A stretch of 64,000 nucleotides of DNA, taken from positions 74,608 to 138,607 of the forward strand of contig NZ_JARPUQ010000002.1 in assembly GCF_029537735.1 (NCBI RefSeq), written 5' to 3'. Position numbers and translations under genes: made by a program. This document shows, piece by piece, positions 33,119 to 42,065 of the stretch (the first letter of the stretch is position 1; each line of letters opens with the position of its first letter). Under the pieces are notes generated by a model, which had not been told where the DNA came from, made no database searches, and saw only the letters and a list, made by a program, of their open reading frames with translations. Source of the DNA: Robiginitalea aestuariiviva. Lineage in GTDB: Bacteria; Bacteroidota; Bacteroidia; Flavobacteriales; Flavobacteriaceae.

Positions 33119-33562
33119 TTACACCCCAAATTGTTTCAGGTGGTGGTCCAGGTGTTTGTACTCCAATTGACCCCATTGCTGGTGCGTGAAAGCGCCGAAT
33201 AGAGGGTGGGGGTTCCAGTGGCTGCGATCCGACAGGGCATGGAATTGCTGTACAAGTTCCAGGAGTTTCGGGGCTTCCGTTTCAAAATCTTTGGGCTCCA
33301 CGGCCTTGGCCGCCGGTGCCGTCGGGAGGTTTTTCCTCCAGGGCCGGTCATTGTAAAGACTTTTCTTGAACAGCCATCGGATAAGCGGGTTGGAGCGCAC
33401 GTCCTTGTCCCGGTTCTCTATGGCTACTTTAAGCGGGATCTGGCAATGCCAGACCATCTGCCCGGCCGTCATCCGGCCCCATAGCGGCTTACTACCGGCC
33501 TCCAGGCGGGAGAGCCGGTCGCAGATTTCGGAATAGGCTTGTGGTTCAAAAAGTGATTTCAT
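33119..33562 (-). CDS. DUF1569 (DinB-like) family protein
   Basis: The 147-aa cytoplasmic protein has the DUF1569 pattern: WGRMTAGQMVWHCQIPL near residue 40, and HPLFGAFTHQQWGQLEYKHLDHHLKQFG at the end. The conserved histidines (WHC and the HLDHH cluster) could bind a metal, as in DinB-like four-helix bundles. Function is unknown. The start at 33562 is preferred over an in-frame start ten codons upstream. It is divergent from radC. Confidence 0.8.
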   Translation of the reverse strand: MKSLFEPQAYSEICDRLSRLEAGSKPLWGRMTAGQMVWHCQIPLKVAIENRDKDVRSNPLIRWLFKKSLYNDRPWRKNLPTAPAAKAVEPKDFETEAPKLLELVQQFHALSDRSHWNPHPLFGAFTHQQWGQLEYKHLDHHLKQFGV

Positions 33563-33634
33563 AACCCGTGGTTTGACGTTAAGGTACAACAATCTTTTCC
33601 GCCTGCTTTGGGATTACAGTTTCAAATTGTTCTC

Positions 33635-33642
33635 TATTTTTG
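33635..33642 (+). promoter_or_regulatory. radC -7 element (TATTTTTG), 2 bases from the ATG
   Basis: TATTTTTG is an exact TAnnTTTG match; TTTG at 33607-33610 could be the -33 element with 24-base spacing. The ATG at 33645 begins 2 bases after the element, so a transcript from it would start within or at the start codon. Confidence 0.5.
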
Positions 33643-33644
33643 AG

Positions 33645-34343
33645 ATGAAGCATAAGGAAACCAAGCTGGCGGAATGCCTGCCCATGGCAGCAGACCGCCC
33701 CCGGGAACGGCTGCTGGCCATGGGCCCCGGGGCCCTGACGGATGCCGAATTACTGGCGTTGATTATAGGTTCCGGAACCGTAGGGGCCACCGCCCTGGAC
33801 CTGGCCCGGGCCCTTTTAAAGGACAATGGATCCCATTTTCGCGGGGTGGCGGCCCTGCAACCGGAAGGGTTGCAGCGCTATCGGGGGATCGGGACAGCCA
33901 GGGCGGTCAATATCCTGGCCGCCCTTGAAATCGGCAAGCGCTATGCCCTGGTGCCGGAGGACCGAAAGGGCCCGATACGGGAAAGCGGAGACGCCTACCG
34001 CTTGCTGAAACCGGCCCTGGCCCTGCTGGAGCATGAAGAGTTTTGGGTGATGTACCTGAACAATGCCAACCGGGTGCTGTATAGTGGCCAGCTGAGCAAG
34101 GGTGGCCTTACGGGTACTCTGGTGGATGTCCGGCTGATCCTGAAGCGGGCCCTGGAGTTGGGTGCAGTGGGCCTGATCCTGGCGCATAACCACCCTTCAG
34201 GGAAGCTCCGCCCCAGCAAGGCGGACCAAAACCTGACCCGCAAGGTGTTTAAGGCGGCGGCCACCATGGACATCCGGGTCCTGGACCACCTGATATGCAG
34301 CGACGCTGGCTATTTCAGCTTCGCAGACGAACAAATGTTATAA
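33645..34343 (+). CDS. radC: RadC family JAB/MPN-domain protein
   Basis: The 232-aa protein has the RadC arrangement: DRPRERLLAMGPGALTDAELLALIIGSG, a helix-hairpin-helix stretch (GLQRYRGIGTARAVNILAALEIGKR) and a C-terminal JAB metalloprotein domain. The latter has the motif HNHPSGKLRPSKAD (His181, His183, Asp194). Despite the name, its role in DNA repair is not established. The start MKHKETKLAE is chosen from family alignment. The next gene begins 2 bases after the stop. Confidence 0.93.
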   Translation: MKHKETKLAECLPMAADRPRERLLAMGPGALTDAELLALIIGSGTVGATALDLARALLKDNGSHFRGVAALQPEGLQRYRGIGTARAVNILAALEIGKRYALVPEDRKGPIRESGDAYRLLKPALALLEHEEFWVMYLNNANRVLYSGQLSKGGLTGTLVDVRLILKRALELGAVGLILAHNHPSGKLRPSKADQNLTRKVFKAAATMDIRVLDHLICSDAGYFSFADEQML

Positions 34344-34345
34344 AC

Positions 34346-35647
34346 TTGGCAGTACTGCTCATTTTCACCCACCAGATTACCCCAAGGGTTACCTATATAA
34401 CCCGGCAGCTCTTTACGCGGATGTTGGGCATTGAACTGCAGCTCACCACTAAGGTGGAGGACTTTATCGCCCACAAGGGGCCCAAGATCACCTACACCCG
34501 CCAGCCGTTGCAAAATGAGTTTTTTATCCGCAGCCACGAATTGCTTTTCCAGCATGGGGTGGATGAGGTTGAGGTGCAGATCGGGCAATGGGACCACCTG
34601 CCCTGTTTTTTCCGGGCCGGGGAACGCTCCAATATCCCTTATGACATCCTTGCCGCGTCCTTTTACCTGATTACCCGATACGAGGAGTATTTACCCCACG
34701 TAAAGGACGTGCACGGCCGCTATCCGCCAGGGGAAAGCATTGCGGCCCAGGCAGGCTGCCTCAGGCAGCCTTTGGTAGATCAATGGGTTTATAAACTGCT
34801 GGCTGCTCTGCAAGAGCGGTTCCCGGACCTGAAGGCCCGCCCGGAACCCTACCGGTTTGTGCCTGTGGTAGACGTGACCACCTCCCATTGCTATGCCCTG
34901 AGGGGCGGGTTGCGCAGCCTGGGGGGGATGCTCTATGACCTTTCGCGTTTCCGGATGCGCCGGGTTTGGGAACGCATCCGCGTCTGGTTCCGGCCTTCCC
35001 TGGACCCATACGACAATTACGACCGTCTGATTGCCCTGCACAAGGAGGTGCCCGTAGAGGCCATGTATTTCTTTCAATTTGCGGAGTATTCCACCTACGA
35101 CAAAAACGTATCCACCAACAACAACAAGTTCCGGCACCTGATCAAGTCGGTGGCGGATTATTCGGTGGTTTCCCTTTCGGTGTCCTATACGGGCGCCCGG
35201 GATACCCGGGTGATGAAAGAGGAAAAAAAGCGCCTGGCCGAGGTGCTCAACCGCCCGGTCAGTTATTCCCGCCTGCGCTACAACCGGGTGGAAATCCCCC
35301 AGACCTACAGGGACCTGGTGGAAGCCGAGTTCAAGGAAGACTACACCATGGGATACAGTTATGATCTTGGGTTCCGCGCCGGTACCTGCACCCCGTATTT
35401 CTTTTACGACCTGGCTTTGGAGTCCCAGCAGCCTATCCGCATTGTCCCCTTTGCCCTGCACGATTATGCCCTGTTGCGCCTGGAGTCTCCCCGGGCGCGT
35501 TGGGAAGCCATGGACCAGCTTTACCGCAGTGTAAAGGAAGTCAATGGTACCCTGGTCTGTATCTTCTCCAATGAACTGCTGGGCGGGCACCAAACGGAAG
35601 ATTGGATGGCCCTCTATGCCGAAGTCCTGAAAAAATACCATGCTTAA
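34346..35647 (+). CDS. polysaccharide deacetylase-like protein (DUF7033 type), TTG start
   Basis: The 433-aa cytoplasmic-looking protein has no signal peptide. No ATG fits the conserved N-terminus (AVLLIFTHQITPRVTYITRQ), and a TTG at 34346, 2 bases after the radC stop, is the best start. The C-terminal half resembles the NodB-like domain of flavobacterial deacetylase-family proteins (YDKNVSTNNNKFRHLIKSVADYS, EDYTMGYSYDLGFRAGTCTP). However, the place where such enzymes carry an Asp-x-Asp metal motif reads VVDVTTSHCY, so the second Asp is missing. It may be inactive or have another function. It overlaps the HAD gene by 8 bases. Confidence 0.72.
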   Translation: MAVLLIFTHQITPRVTYITRQLFTRMLGIELQLTTKVEDFIAHKGPKITYTRQPLQNEFFIRSHELLFQHGVDEVEVQIGQWDHLPCFFRAGERSNIPYDILAASFYLITRYEEYLPHVKDVHGRYPPGESIAAQAGCLRQPLVDQWVYKLLAALQERFPDLKARPEPYRFVPVVDVTTSHCYALRGGLRSLGGMLYDLSRFRMRRVWERIRVWFRPSLDPYDNYDRLIALHKEVPVEAMYFFQFAEYSTYDKNVSTNNNKFRHLIKSVADYSVVSLSVSYTGARDTRVMKEEKKRLAEVLNRPVSYSRLRYNRVEIPQTYRDLVEAEFKEDYTMGYSYDLGFRAGTCTPYFFYDLALESQQPIRIVPFALHDYALLRLESPRARWEAMDQLYRSVKEVNGTLVCIFSNELLGGHQTEDWMALYAEVLKKYHA

Positions 35648-36329
35648 GCACCCCATCACCGACATTTTCTTCGACCTGGACCATACGCTCTGGGATTTTG
35701 AGCGGAATTCCGCCCTCACCTATGCGAGCATTTTCGAGATCCATGGGGTAGGGGTTAACCTGGAGGCCTTCCTGGAAGCATATATCCCCCTGAACCTGGC
35801 ATTCTGGAAACGTTACCGGGATGGCGAAATTACAGCAGAGGACTTGCGCTATCAGCGGCTGAAGACTGTTTTTGATCGCCTGGGCTACACGGCAGGGGAT
35901 GAATTGATCCATCTGCTTTCCGAGGCGTATATCGACCAGCTTTCCACCCATACCCATCTGCTGCCGGATGCCCTGGATATCCTGGAATACCTTCAGGGTT
36001 CCTACAGGCTCCATATCATTACCAATGGTTTTGAACAGGTACAGTTGCGAAAATTGCGCAACAGCCAAATTGCCGGGTTTTTTCAGGAGGTCATCCATTC
36101 CGAAACGGCAGGGGTTAAAAAGCCTCATCCCAGGATTTTTGAACTGGCCCTGGACCGCTCAGGGGCACAGGCCGCGTGTTCGGTGATGATCGGGGATAAC
36201 CTGGAAGCAGATATTCTGGGCGCCAGGCAAGTGGGGATGCAGGCCCTGCACCTGCACGTTCACGGGGAGGCCGGGTACGGGGTTTGCCCGGTAATCCGGG
36301 AATTGCGTGAAATAAAAAACTATTTGTAG
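35640..36329 (+). CDS. HAD-family hydrolase, YjjG-type nucleotidase
   Basis: The 229-aa haloacid dehalogenase-like phosphatase has motif I FFDLDHTLWDF (Asp12, Asp14), motif II IITNG, a motif III lysine in AGVKKPHPRIF and motif IV MIGDNLEADILGA. The helical cap and ENSALTY-like start (ERNSALTYASIF) agree with YjjG-type pyrimidine nucleotidases, which clean up non-canonical nucleotides. The start overlaps the upstream gene by 8 bases. A short intergenic stretch separates it from the envelope cluster. Confidence 0.87.
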   Translation: MLKHPITDIFFDLDHTLWDFERNSALTYASIFEIHGVGVNLEAFLEAYIPLNLAFWKRYRDGEITAEDLRYQRLKTVFDRLGYTAGDELIHLLSEAYIDQLSTHTHLLPDALDILEYLQGSYRLHIITNGFEQVQLRKLRNSQIAGFFQEVIHSETAGVKKPHPRIFELALDRSGAQAACSVMIGDNLEADILGARQVGMQALHLHVHGEAGYGVCPVIRELREIKNYL

Positions 36330-36403
36330 AGTTATTAAATACAGAACACGATATACGCCTGGCCTTAGCGGGGGGAATCCCGCTCCCGGGCCAGCCCATT
36401 GCT

Positions 36404-36949
36404 ATGAAAAGAAATGTTCTGATCCTCCTGACAGCTCTGCTGCTAACCGGCTTCCCTTCCTGTGTGGAACGCCAGGACTTTGACCAGTACGACGCCCTTG
36501 CCGTGACCCCTACCGTAGAAGCCAGCCTTCTGTATATCGAAGCGCCGGAACGCGTGATTAACCAGATCTCGGGGACTGATTTTGTCCAGCAAATCTTCAA
36601 CTTCGATGCTTTTGCAGAGGATTTTGTTTCCGAAAACCTCCTGGACGGAGTGGTCCGGTATCAGGTAGAAAATACCACCAGTAAGCCCCTGGAGCTCACC
36701 TTTGAACTCCTGGATGAAGGGGGGAATACCCTGGATACGGAAGCCTTTTCCATTGATGCGGCGCCCACGCCCTTACTGGTCCGCGAAATCGCTTACGGCC
36801 CCGGAGGTCGTAGTATAGACATCATTCGCAACACCTCTTCCATTCGCGTAACCGCCCGAAACCTGGGCGACAATACCAGCACCTCCAGCCTGCCCGACCC
36901 TATGGTGGTACTCCGGTCCAGTGCACAATTCAGGATCCGATTGAAATGA
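36404..36949 (+). CDS. lipoprotein of unknown function
   Basis: The 181-aa product has a lipoprotein signal with lipobox GFPSC (Cys20). The rest is predicted beta-rich (VVRYQVENTTSKPLELTFELLDEGG), ending in the short motif RSSAQFRIRLK. It resembles the small lipoproteins paired with DUF5723 barrels in flavobacteria. The stop overlaps the next ATG by 4 bases (ATGA), so the two are coupled. It is the first gene of a three-gene envelope cluster. Confidence 0.7.
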   Translation: MKRNVLILLTALLLTGFPSCVERQDFDQYDALAVTPTVEASLLYIEAPERVINQISGTDFVQQIFNFDAFAEDFVSENLLDGVVRYQVENTTSKPLELTFELLDEGGNTLDTEAFSIDAAPTPLLVREIAYGPGGRSIDIIRNTSSIRVTARNLGDNTSTSSLPDPMVVLRSSAQFRIRLK

Positions 36950-38400
36950 GACAGGGCAGCTGTTTGATTCTTCTGGCATGCCTGTGCCTGTACCCTTTGC
37001 GGGGGCAGAATAAGGCCCTCCTCTACGATTTTACGGAAATCCCACAGTCCCTGCTGATTAACCCGGGTGCCCAGACCTCCCTGAACTGGTATGCCGGGGT
37101 ACCTCTGCTTTCAGGGTTTTCCTTCCAGGCCGGCAGTAGCGGGATTACAGTAGATGACATTTTTGCCGCAGACGGCCTGGATATCAACGACAAGGTTCGC
37201 CAGCGTGCCGTATATGGGATGACCCGACGGGACGAATTAAGCGGGGCCGTGCAACTGGAAATCCTGAGCGGGGGGTTCCGCTCCGGCAGAAGGCCTTCGG
37301 ATTTCTATTCCTTTGGCACCTACCTGGAAGGCGATGCCATTGGTTACTGGCCGCAGGACCTGGCCATCCTGGCCTGGGAGGGCAATGCCAACCAGTACGG
37401 CCGCAAGTTCGACCTTGGCCACCTGAAGACCCGGGGCGAGCTGACACAGGTTTTCCATTTCGGAATCAACCGGCAGGTATCATCGGGCTTTACAATAGGG
37501 GCCAGAGCCAAGATCTACTCGGGCATCCTGCATTTCAACAGCAGCCGCAACCAGGGGTATTTCCTCACACAGGAAGGGCAGAACAACCTGGTGGCCAATA
37601 CCCTTTCTGCACAAATGGCCTTGAGGACTTCCGGCCTGGATGCCCTGTACGACATCGTAAGGGACGAAACCCTGGACCGCACCTCGGCTACGGTACAATA
37701 CCTGCGCAAACGCGCCCTTTTTGGGGGGGACCTGGGGCTGGGTATAGACCTGGGTTTCAGCCGGCAGATAGGCGAGCAGTGGTGGCTTACGGCCAGCCTG
37801 CTGGACCTTGGGTTTATGATGCATACCAGCCCACGGAATTTTTACCTGGAGGGTACGGCTACCGTAGAGGGGGTGGAGGTGATCCTTCCTGATGCCCTGG
37901 CCGACCCCAACCGGGATTTCTGGCAGGACCTGGTAGATGAGGTAGAAGCCCTGGTCCCCTTTACGGAGGATAACAGGAATTACGTCAGTTTCCGCCCGAC
38001 CAAATTTTACAGTTCGCTGCGCTATGATTTCGGGGAACCGGTTTCCGGAGGTTCCGGGGCGGCTTGCGACTGCGATATAACCCCGGGGGGACGGCAGGAT
38101 GTGTTGTCTTACCGCAATGCCCTGGGCGCTCAGCTTTACGCCATAAACCGGCCCCGTGGACCCCAGGGAGCCCTTTCCGTGTTCTACCTGAGGCGTGTGG
38201 GGCGGTGGCTGGCCGTTAAGGCAGCGTATACAGCCGACAAATTCACCATGACCAACCTGGGGCTGGGGGTGCAATTCCGCGCGGGCCCTGTACAGCTCTA
38301 CCTGATGGGTGACAACCTGCTGGGGTACCGGAATGTGGCAGACAGCCACTATGCATCTTTCCAGTTCGGATTAAATATTCTATCTTCGGAAGCCAACTGA
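36946..38400 (+). CDS. DUF5723-type outer-membrane beta-barrel protein
   Basis: The 484-aa protein has a signal peptide ending near PLRGQ (about 21). The region after it (ALLYDFTEIPQSLLINPGAQ, then WYAGVPLLSGFSFQAG) and regular amphipathic strands ending FQFGLNILSSEAN agree with a barrel of the PorV/FadL-like DUF5723 class. Function is unknown; relatives may be involved in motility or secretion-related surface structures. It is coupled to the upstream lipoprotein and lies 12 bases before the next gene. Confidence 0.8.
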   Translation: MRQGSCLILLACLCLYPLRGQNKALLYDFTEIPQSLLINPGAQTSLNWYAGVPLLSGFSFQAGSSGITVDDIFAADGLDINDKVRQRAVYGMTRRDELSGAVQLEILSGGFRSGRRPSDFYSFGTYLEGDAIGYWPQDLAILAWEGNANQYGRKFDLGHLKTRGELTQVFHFGINRQVSSGFTIGARAKIYSGILHFNSSRNQGYFLTQEGQNNLVANTLSAQMALRTSGLDALYDIVRDETLDRTSATVQYLRKRALFGGDLGLGIDLGFSRQIGEQWWLTASLLDLGFMMHTSPRNFYLEGTATVEGVEVILPDALADPNRDFWQDLVDEVEALVPFTEDNRNYVSFRPTKFYSSLRYDFGEPVSGGSGAACDCDITPGGRQDVLSYRNALGAQLYAINRPRGPQGALSVFYLRRVGRWLAVKAAYTADKFTMTNLGLGVQFRAGPVQLYLMGDNLLGYRNVADSHYASFQFGLNILSSEAN

Positions 38401-38412
38401 TTCCGAAGTTCC

Positions 38413-39219
38413 ATGCGCCAAAGTTTCCTTTTTTTCACTTTTGCATTGCTGCTGCATACGGGCCTGCAGGCCCAGCTCAATGCCTATAAATACGTGGTGG
38501 TACCCTTGCAGTTTGAGGCTTTTAACCAAATGAACCTGCACCAGACCAGTACTACCGTCAAGTATTACCTGGAACAATACGGCCTGCCGGTGATCTACGA
38601 TAATGCCAAACCCCGTGAAATTGTAGAAAACCCCTGCCACGCGGCCTATGTAAAGCTGCAGGACAATTCCGGTTTGTTTGCTACGCGGGTGATCCTCTCC
38701 ATTGTGGATTGCGAGGGCAAGGTCCTGATGACCTCCTCAGAAGGCCGCAGCAAGGAAAAGGATTTTAAGGAGTCCTTCCGACAGGCTATAGAGCAGGCTT
38801 CCCTGGATTTTGCCAACGTGAATTACCGCTATACGCCTCCTGCCGAACCTGCTGTTACGGCAGTGGAAACTCAGGCAGAGGCCCCTGAGCCACAGGCTCC
38901 CCCAATGCCGGAAGTTATTGCCGAGGTTGCACGGGAACCGGAGCCGGCAGCTGAAACCGAAGCTGAAGCCCTAGCCCAGCCGGAAGCGCCGGCAGAAGCT
39001 GACCTCTGGTATGCGCAAAAAACGGCAGACGGTTACCAGTTGGTAGACCGTACGCCCCAAATCCGGATGCAGTTGGTAGCTACCGCCCAGGAAGATACCT
39101 ATATGGCCCTGGTAGATGGCAATCCCATGGGGATTGTCTATAAGGCGGACGGGCAGTGGGTACACCAGTACTATCAGGATGGCAGCGCGCAGAAAAAAGT
39201 GCTGCACCTGAAGTTTTAA
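38413..39219 (+). CDS. exported protein with Pro/Glu/Ala-rich linker, unknown function
   Basis: The 268-aa product has a signal peptide (LLLHTGLQAQ, cleavage near 20). The N-terminal domain (about 20-135) begins LNAYKYVVVPLQFEAF and contains NCPCHAAYVKLQ-like and STTVKYYLEQYGLPVIYD segments, common in Bacteroidota proteins of unknown function. A low-complexity linker rich in Pro, Glu and Ala spans about 138-195. A short C-terminal strand-rich domain follows (TADGYQLVDRTPQIRMQL). The linker suggests it spans the periplasm or tethers to the outer membrane. It overlaps the convergent rarA by 4 bases. Confidence 0.75.
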   Translation: MRQSFLFFTFALLLHTGLQAQLNAYKYVVVPLQFEAFNQMNLHQTSTTVKYYLEQYGLPVIYDNAKPREIVENPCHAAYVKLQDNSGLFATRVILSIVDCEGKVLMTSSEGRSKEKDFKESFRQAIEQASLDFANVNYRYTPPAEPAVTAVETQAEAPEPQAPPMPEVIAEVAREPEPAAETEAEALAQPEAPAEADLWYAQKTADGYQLVDRTPQIRMQLVATAQEDTYMALVDGNPMGIVYKADGQWVHQYYQDGSAQKKVLHLKF

Positions 39220-40493
39220 TTCCCGTATTTCCCTTTCCAACGGGCTTTGAGAAAAGCCTTCAGTTGTTGTTCCCGGGTATTGTCCCCGCTTTCGTAAAAC
39301 GAGGTGCCGGACAGGGCCTCCGGGAGGAATTCCATTTCCACAAAATTGCCCGGGGCATCGTGGGCATACTGGTATTGCTGCCCATATCCCAGGTCCTTCA
39401 TGAGCTTGGTTGGGGCGTTGCGCAAGGGGAGGGGTACGGGTAAATCCCCGGTTTTTCGCACCGTGTCCTGGGCCTGTTTAATGGCGGCATAACTGCTGTT
39501 GCTCTTGGGGGAGGTGGCCAGATAGAGGGTACACTGGCTCAGGATGATCCGGGATTCCGGATAACCGATAGCCTGTACCGCCTGGAAGGTGGTGTTGGCC
39601 ATCACCAGGGCGGTTGGGTTGGCCAGGCCAATATCTTCGGAAGCCAAAATCAGCAGGCGGCGGGCGATGAACTTCACATCCTCGCCCCCTTCGATCATTC
39701 GGGCCAGCCAGTATACAGCGGCGTGGGGATCGCTGCCGCGGATCGATTTAATAAAGGCCGAAATGATATCGTAATGCTGTTCCCCGGTTTTGTCGTACCG
39801 GGCCGGACTTTGTTGTACCAGTTCCTGTACCCCCTTATCCGTAATCCGCACCGGGTCGGCAGCCGAGGCCCCAACCACCAGCTCGAAGATGTTCAGGAGT
39901 TTGCGGCCATCCCCCCCGGAGAGGCGCAACAGGGCAGTGGTTTCTTCCAGGCGGATATCCCGCTGGGAGAGCTGGGTATCGGTGGTCATGGCGCGCTCCA
40001 GCAAACGCAGGAGATCTTCTTTTCCGAAAGATTCCAGGGTGTAGACCTGGCAGCGCGACAAGAGGGCGGGAATCACCTCAAAACTGGGGTTTTCGGTGGT
40101 GGCGCCTATCAGGGTCACCCAGCCTTTTTCCACGGCCCCGAGCAGGGAGTCCTGCTGGCTTTTGCTGAAACGGTGGATTTCGTCTATAAACAGGATGGGG
40201 TTTTTGGCGGTGAACAGGCCCCCGCTTTGCTTGGCTTTATCAATCACCTCCCGGACCTCCTTTACCCCGCTGTTGATAGCGGAAAGCGTATAGAAGGGGC
40301 GGCCGCTTTCCTCGGCCAGGATCTGGGCCAGGGTGGTCTTGCCCGTACCCGGCGGCCCCCAGAGGATCATGGAAGAGATGGCCCCGCCTCGCAATTGCAG
40401 GGTAAGGGCGCCCTTGGGCCCTACCAGGTGGGGCTGGCTGATATAGTCCGAAAGCGTTTTGGGCCTAACCCGTTCTGCAAGGGGTTCATTCAT
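39216..40493 (-). CDS. rarA: replication-associated recombination protein A (RarA/MgsA)
   Basis: This AAA+ clamp-loader-like ATPase acts at stalled replication forks. The 425-aa protein has Walker [10 protein letters not shown] (46-54), Walker [17 protein letters not shown], sensor 1 GATTENPSF and sensor 2 [14 protein letters not shown]. The C-terminal tetramerisation region contains [20 protein letters not shown]. Length is typical. A TATTTTTA element (reverse complement at 40498-40505) lies 4 bases before the ATG. It is divergent from the rhomboid gene. Confidence 0.95.
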   Translation of the reverse strand: MNEPLAERVRPKTLSDYISQPHLVGPKGALTLQLRGGAISSMILWGPPGTGKTTLAQILAEESGRPFYTLSAINSGVKEVREVIDKAKQSGGLFTAKNPILFIDEIHRFSKSQQDSLLGAVEKGWVTLIGATTENPSFEVIPALLSRCQVYTLESFGKEDLLRLLERAMTTDTQLSQRDIRLEETTALLRLSGGDGRKLLNIFELVVGASAADPVRITDKGVQELVQQSPARYDKTGEQHYDIISAFIKSIRGSDPHAAVYWLARMIEGGEDVKFIARRLLILASEDIGLANPTALVMANTTFQAVQAIGYPESRIILSQCTLYLATSPKSNSSYAAIKQAQDTVRKTGDLPVPLPLRNAPTKLMKDLGYGQQYQYAHDAPGNFVEMEFLPEALSGTSFYESGDNTREQQLKAFLKARWKGKYGN

Positions 40494-40497
40494 AAGG

Positions 40498-40505
40498 TAA
40501 AAATA
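40498..40505 (-). promoter_or_regulatory. rarA -7 element (TATTTTTA)
   Basis: The minus-strand TATTTTTA matches TAnnTTTG except for the last base and ends 4 bases before the rarA ATG, another close-to-start promoter. Confidence 0.4.
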
Positions 40506-40588
40506 CCATAAATCCGCAGAAGAACAGAGGGCATCTCCCCGGCAATAGCCCCCCGGTATTCCGCGTTAATTATACTAAATTGCCTTTC

Positions 40589-41329
40589 ATGAAATCCGGC
40601 CACGCCCCCTTTCGGTTTACCTATGCGGTCCTGCTGGTCCCCATGGCCTATATGTTGCTGATCTGGACGGTTTACCTGCTGGAGTTGCGGCTGGGGGTAA
40701 ACCTGAACCGCTGGGGCATCTATCCCAGGACCCTGGAAGGGCTGCGGGGCATCCTTACAGGCCCTTTTATTCACGGTTCTTTGGAACACCTGTACCAGAA
40801 TACCATCCCCCTGGTGGTACTTTCGGCCTCCCTCTTTTATTTCTACCGATCCATTGCCTGGAAGACGTTGCTATATGGGATGCTCCTTACCGGGGCCCTC
40901 ACCTGGATTATCGGTCGCCCGGCCTTCCATATTGGCGCCAGCGGGGTGATCTACCTGCTGGCCTCCTTTATCTTTTTCAAAGGCGTATTCTCCAGGCACT
41001 ACCGGCTGGTGGCCCTTTCCCTGGCCGTCGTTTTCCTGTATGGGAGCATGCTCTGGTATGTATTTCCGATTAAGGAGGGTATCTCGTGGGAAGGTCACCT
41101 TGGGGGCGCCATTACCGGGTTTCTGCTGGCGGCTGGGCTAAAGGCACCCCTGCCCAAACCCCCTAAGTACGCCTGGGAGCATCCGGATTACAAAGAGGAG
41201 GAAGACCCGTTTATGCGGCATTTTGACGCCGACGGAAATTTTATAGAACAACCGGAAGCAGAACCCGGGGAAACTTCAGGGGTGCAGATCCGGTATGAAT
41301 ACCGCGAAGGCCCCAAGGCGGATCAGTAA
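40589..41329 (+). CDS. rhomboid-family intramembrane serine protease
   Basis: The 246-aa protein has about six membrane segments and the rhomboid catalytic pair: Ser118 in HIGASGVIYLL and His170 in WEGHLGGAITGFLLA. The loop HGSLEHLYQNTIPL supplies the conserved His and Asn. A hydrophilic tail of about 60 residues follows (PKPPKYAWEHPDYKEEED). The substrate is unknown. An ATG start is used rather than the TTG three codons upstream. It overlaps the convergent rlmB by 7 bases. Confidence 0.9.
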   Translation: MKSGHAPFRFTYAVLLVPMAYMLLIWTVYLLELRLGVNLNRWGIYPRTLEGLRGILTGPFIHGSLEHLYQNTIPLVVLSASLFYFYRSIAWKTLLYGMLLTGALTWIIGRPAFHIGASGVIYLLASFIFFKGVFSRHYRLVALSLAVVFLYGSMLWYVFPIKEGISWEGHLGGAITGFLLAAGLKAPLPKPPKYAWEHPDYKEEEDPFMRHFDADGNFIEQPEAEPGETSGVQIRYEYREGPKADQ

Positions 41330-42060
41330 CCCCGCTGCCGGACCATTTCGTAGAGGATTACCCCGCAGGCTACCGAGACGTTCAGGGAAGCGATATCGCC
41401 CCGCATGGGCAGGCGCAATTGACCGTCTGTCAGTTTCAGCAAGGCCGGGGAGACCCCTTTGCCTTCAGACCCCATAATCAGGGCAAATCCCGAAGTAAAA
41501 TTCGCATCATAAACGGAATGCTCCGCTTTTTCCGAAGCGGCCCATAGAGGGATGCCCAGGGCCTGCAGGTAATATACTGCGTCCTTCAGGTGGGGGACTC
41601 GGGCAATAGGGAGGTGGAATACAGCCCCTGCGGAAGTTTTTACGGTATCTGCATTTACCGGGGCGCTGCCGCTGGCCGGCAGGATCAGGGCATCTACGCC
41701 GGTGCAGGCTGCCGTGCGGATAATGGCGCCCAGGTTGCGCACATCCGAGACCCCATCCAGCAAAAGGAAAACGGCGTCTTTTTTACTTTCGGTAACCCGG
41801 TCAATCAGCGCCTGGTAATCTTCGTAGCGGATGGGCGCTACCGCAGCAACTACGCCCTGGTGGTTTTCGGTGGGGAAACGGTTTAGCCGCTCTTTGGGTA
41901 CATACTGGATCTTCAGCTTATGGGTGCGGGCCTCGTGTTCCAATTCCCGAAATAAGGTGCCCTTAAGGCCGTGTTGCATATAGATGCGTTCCAGTCCTTT
42001 CCCCGCGCGAAGGGCTTCGAGTACGGCCCGGATGCCGTAAATGTATTCCGTGTCTTGCAT
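41323..42060 (-). CDS. rlmB: 23S rRNA (guanosine-2'-O-)-methyltransferase, TrmH/SpoU family
   Basis: This knotted (SPOUT) methyltransferase is predicted to methylate G2251 of 23S rRNA. The 245-aa protein has the N-terminal RNA-binding domain (IYGIRAVLEALRAGKGLERI), motif 1 DGVSDVRNLGAIIRTA, motif 2 IMGSEGKGVSPALL and motif 3 LRLPMRGDIASLNVSVACGV. This set favours RlmB, although other TrmH-family assignments cannot be excluded. The -7 element TACCTTTG lies 5 bases before the ATG. Confidence 0.9.
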   Translation of the reverse strand: MQDTEYIYGIRAVLEALRAGKGLERIYMQHGLKGTLFRELEHEARTHKLKIQYVPKERLNRFPTENHQGVVAAVAPIRYEDYQALIDRVTESKKDAVFLLLDGVSDVRNLGAIIRTAACTGVDALILPASGSAPVNADTVKTSAGAVFHLPIARVPHLKDAVYYLQALGIPLWAASEKAEHSVYDANFTSGFALIMGSEGKGVSPALLKLTDGQLRLPMRGDIASLNVSVACGVILYEMVRQRGY

Positions 42061-42065
42061 GGGGG

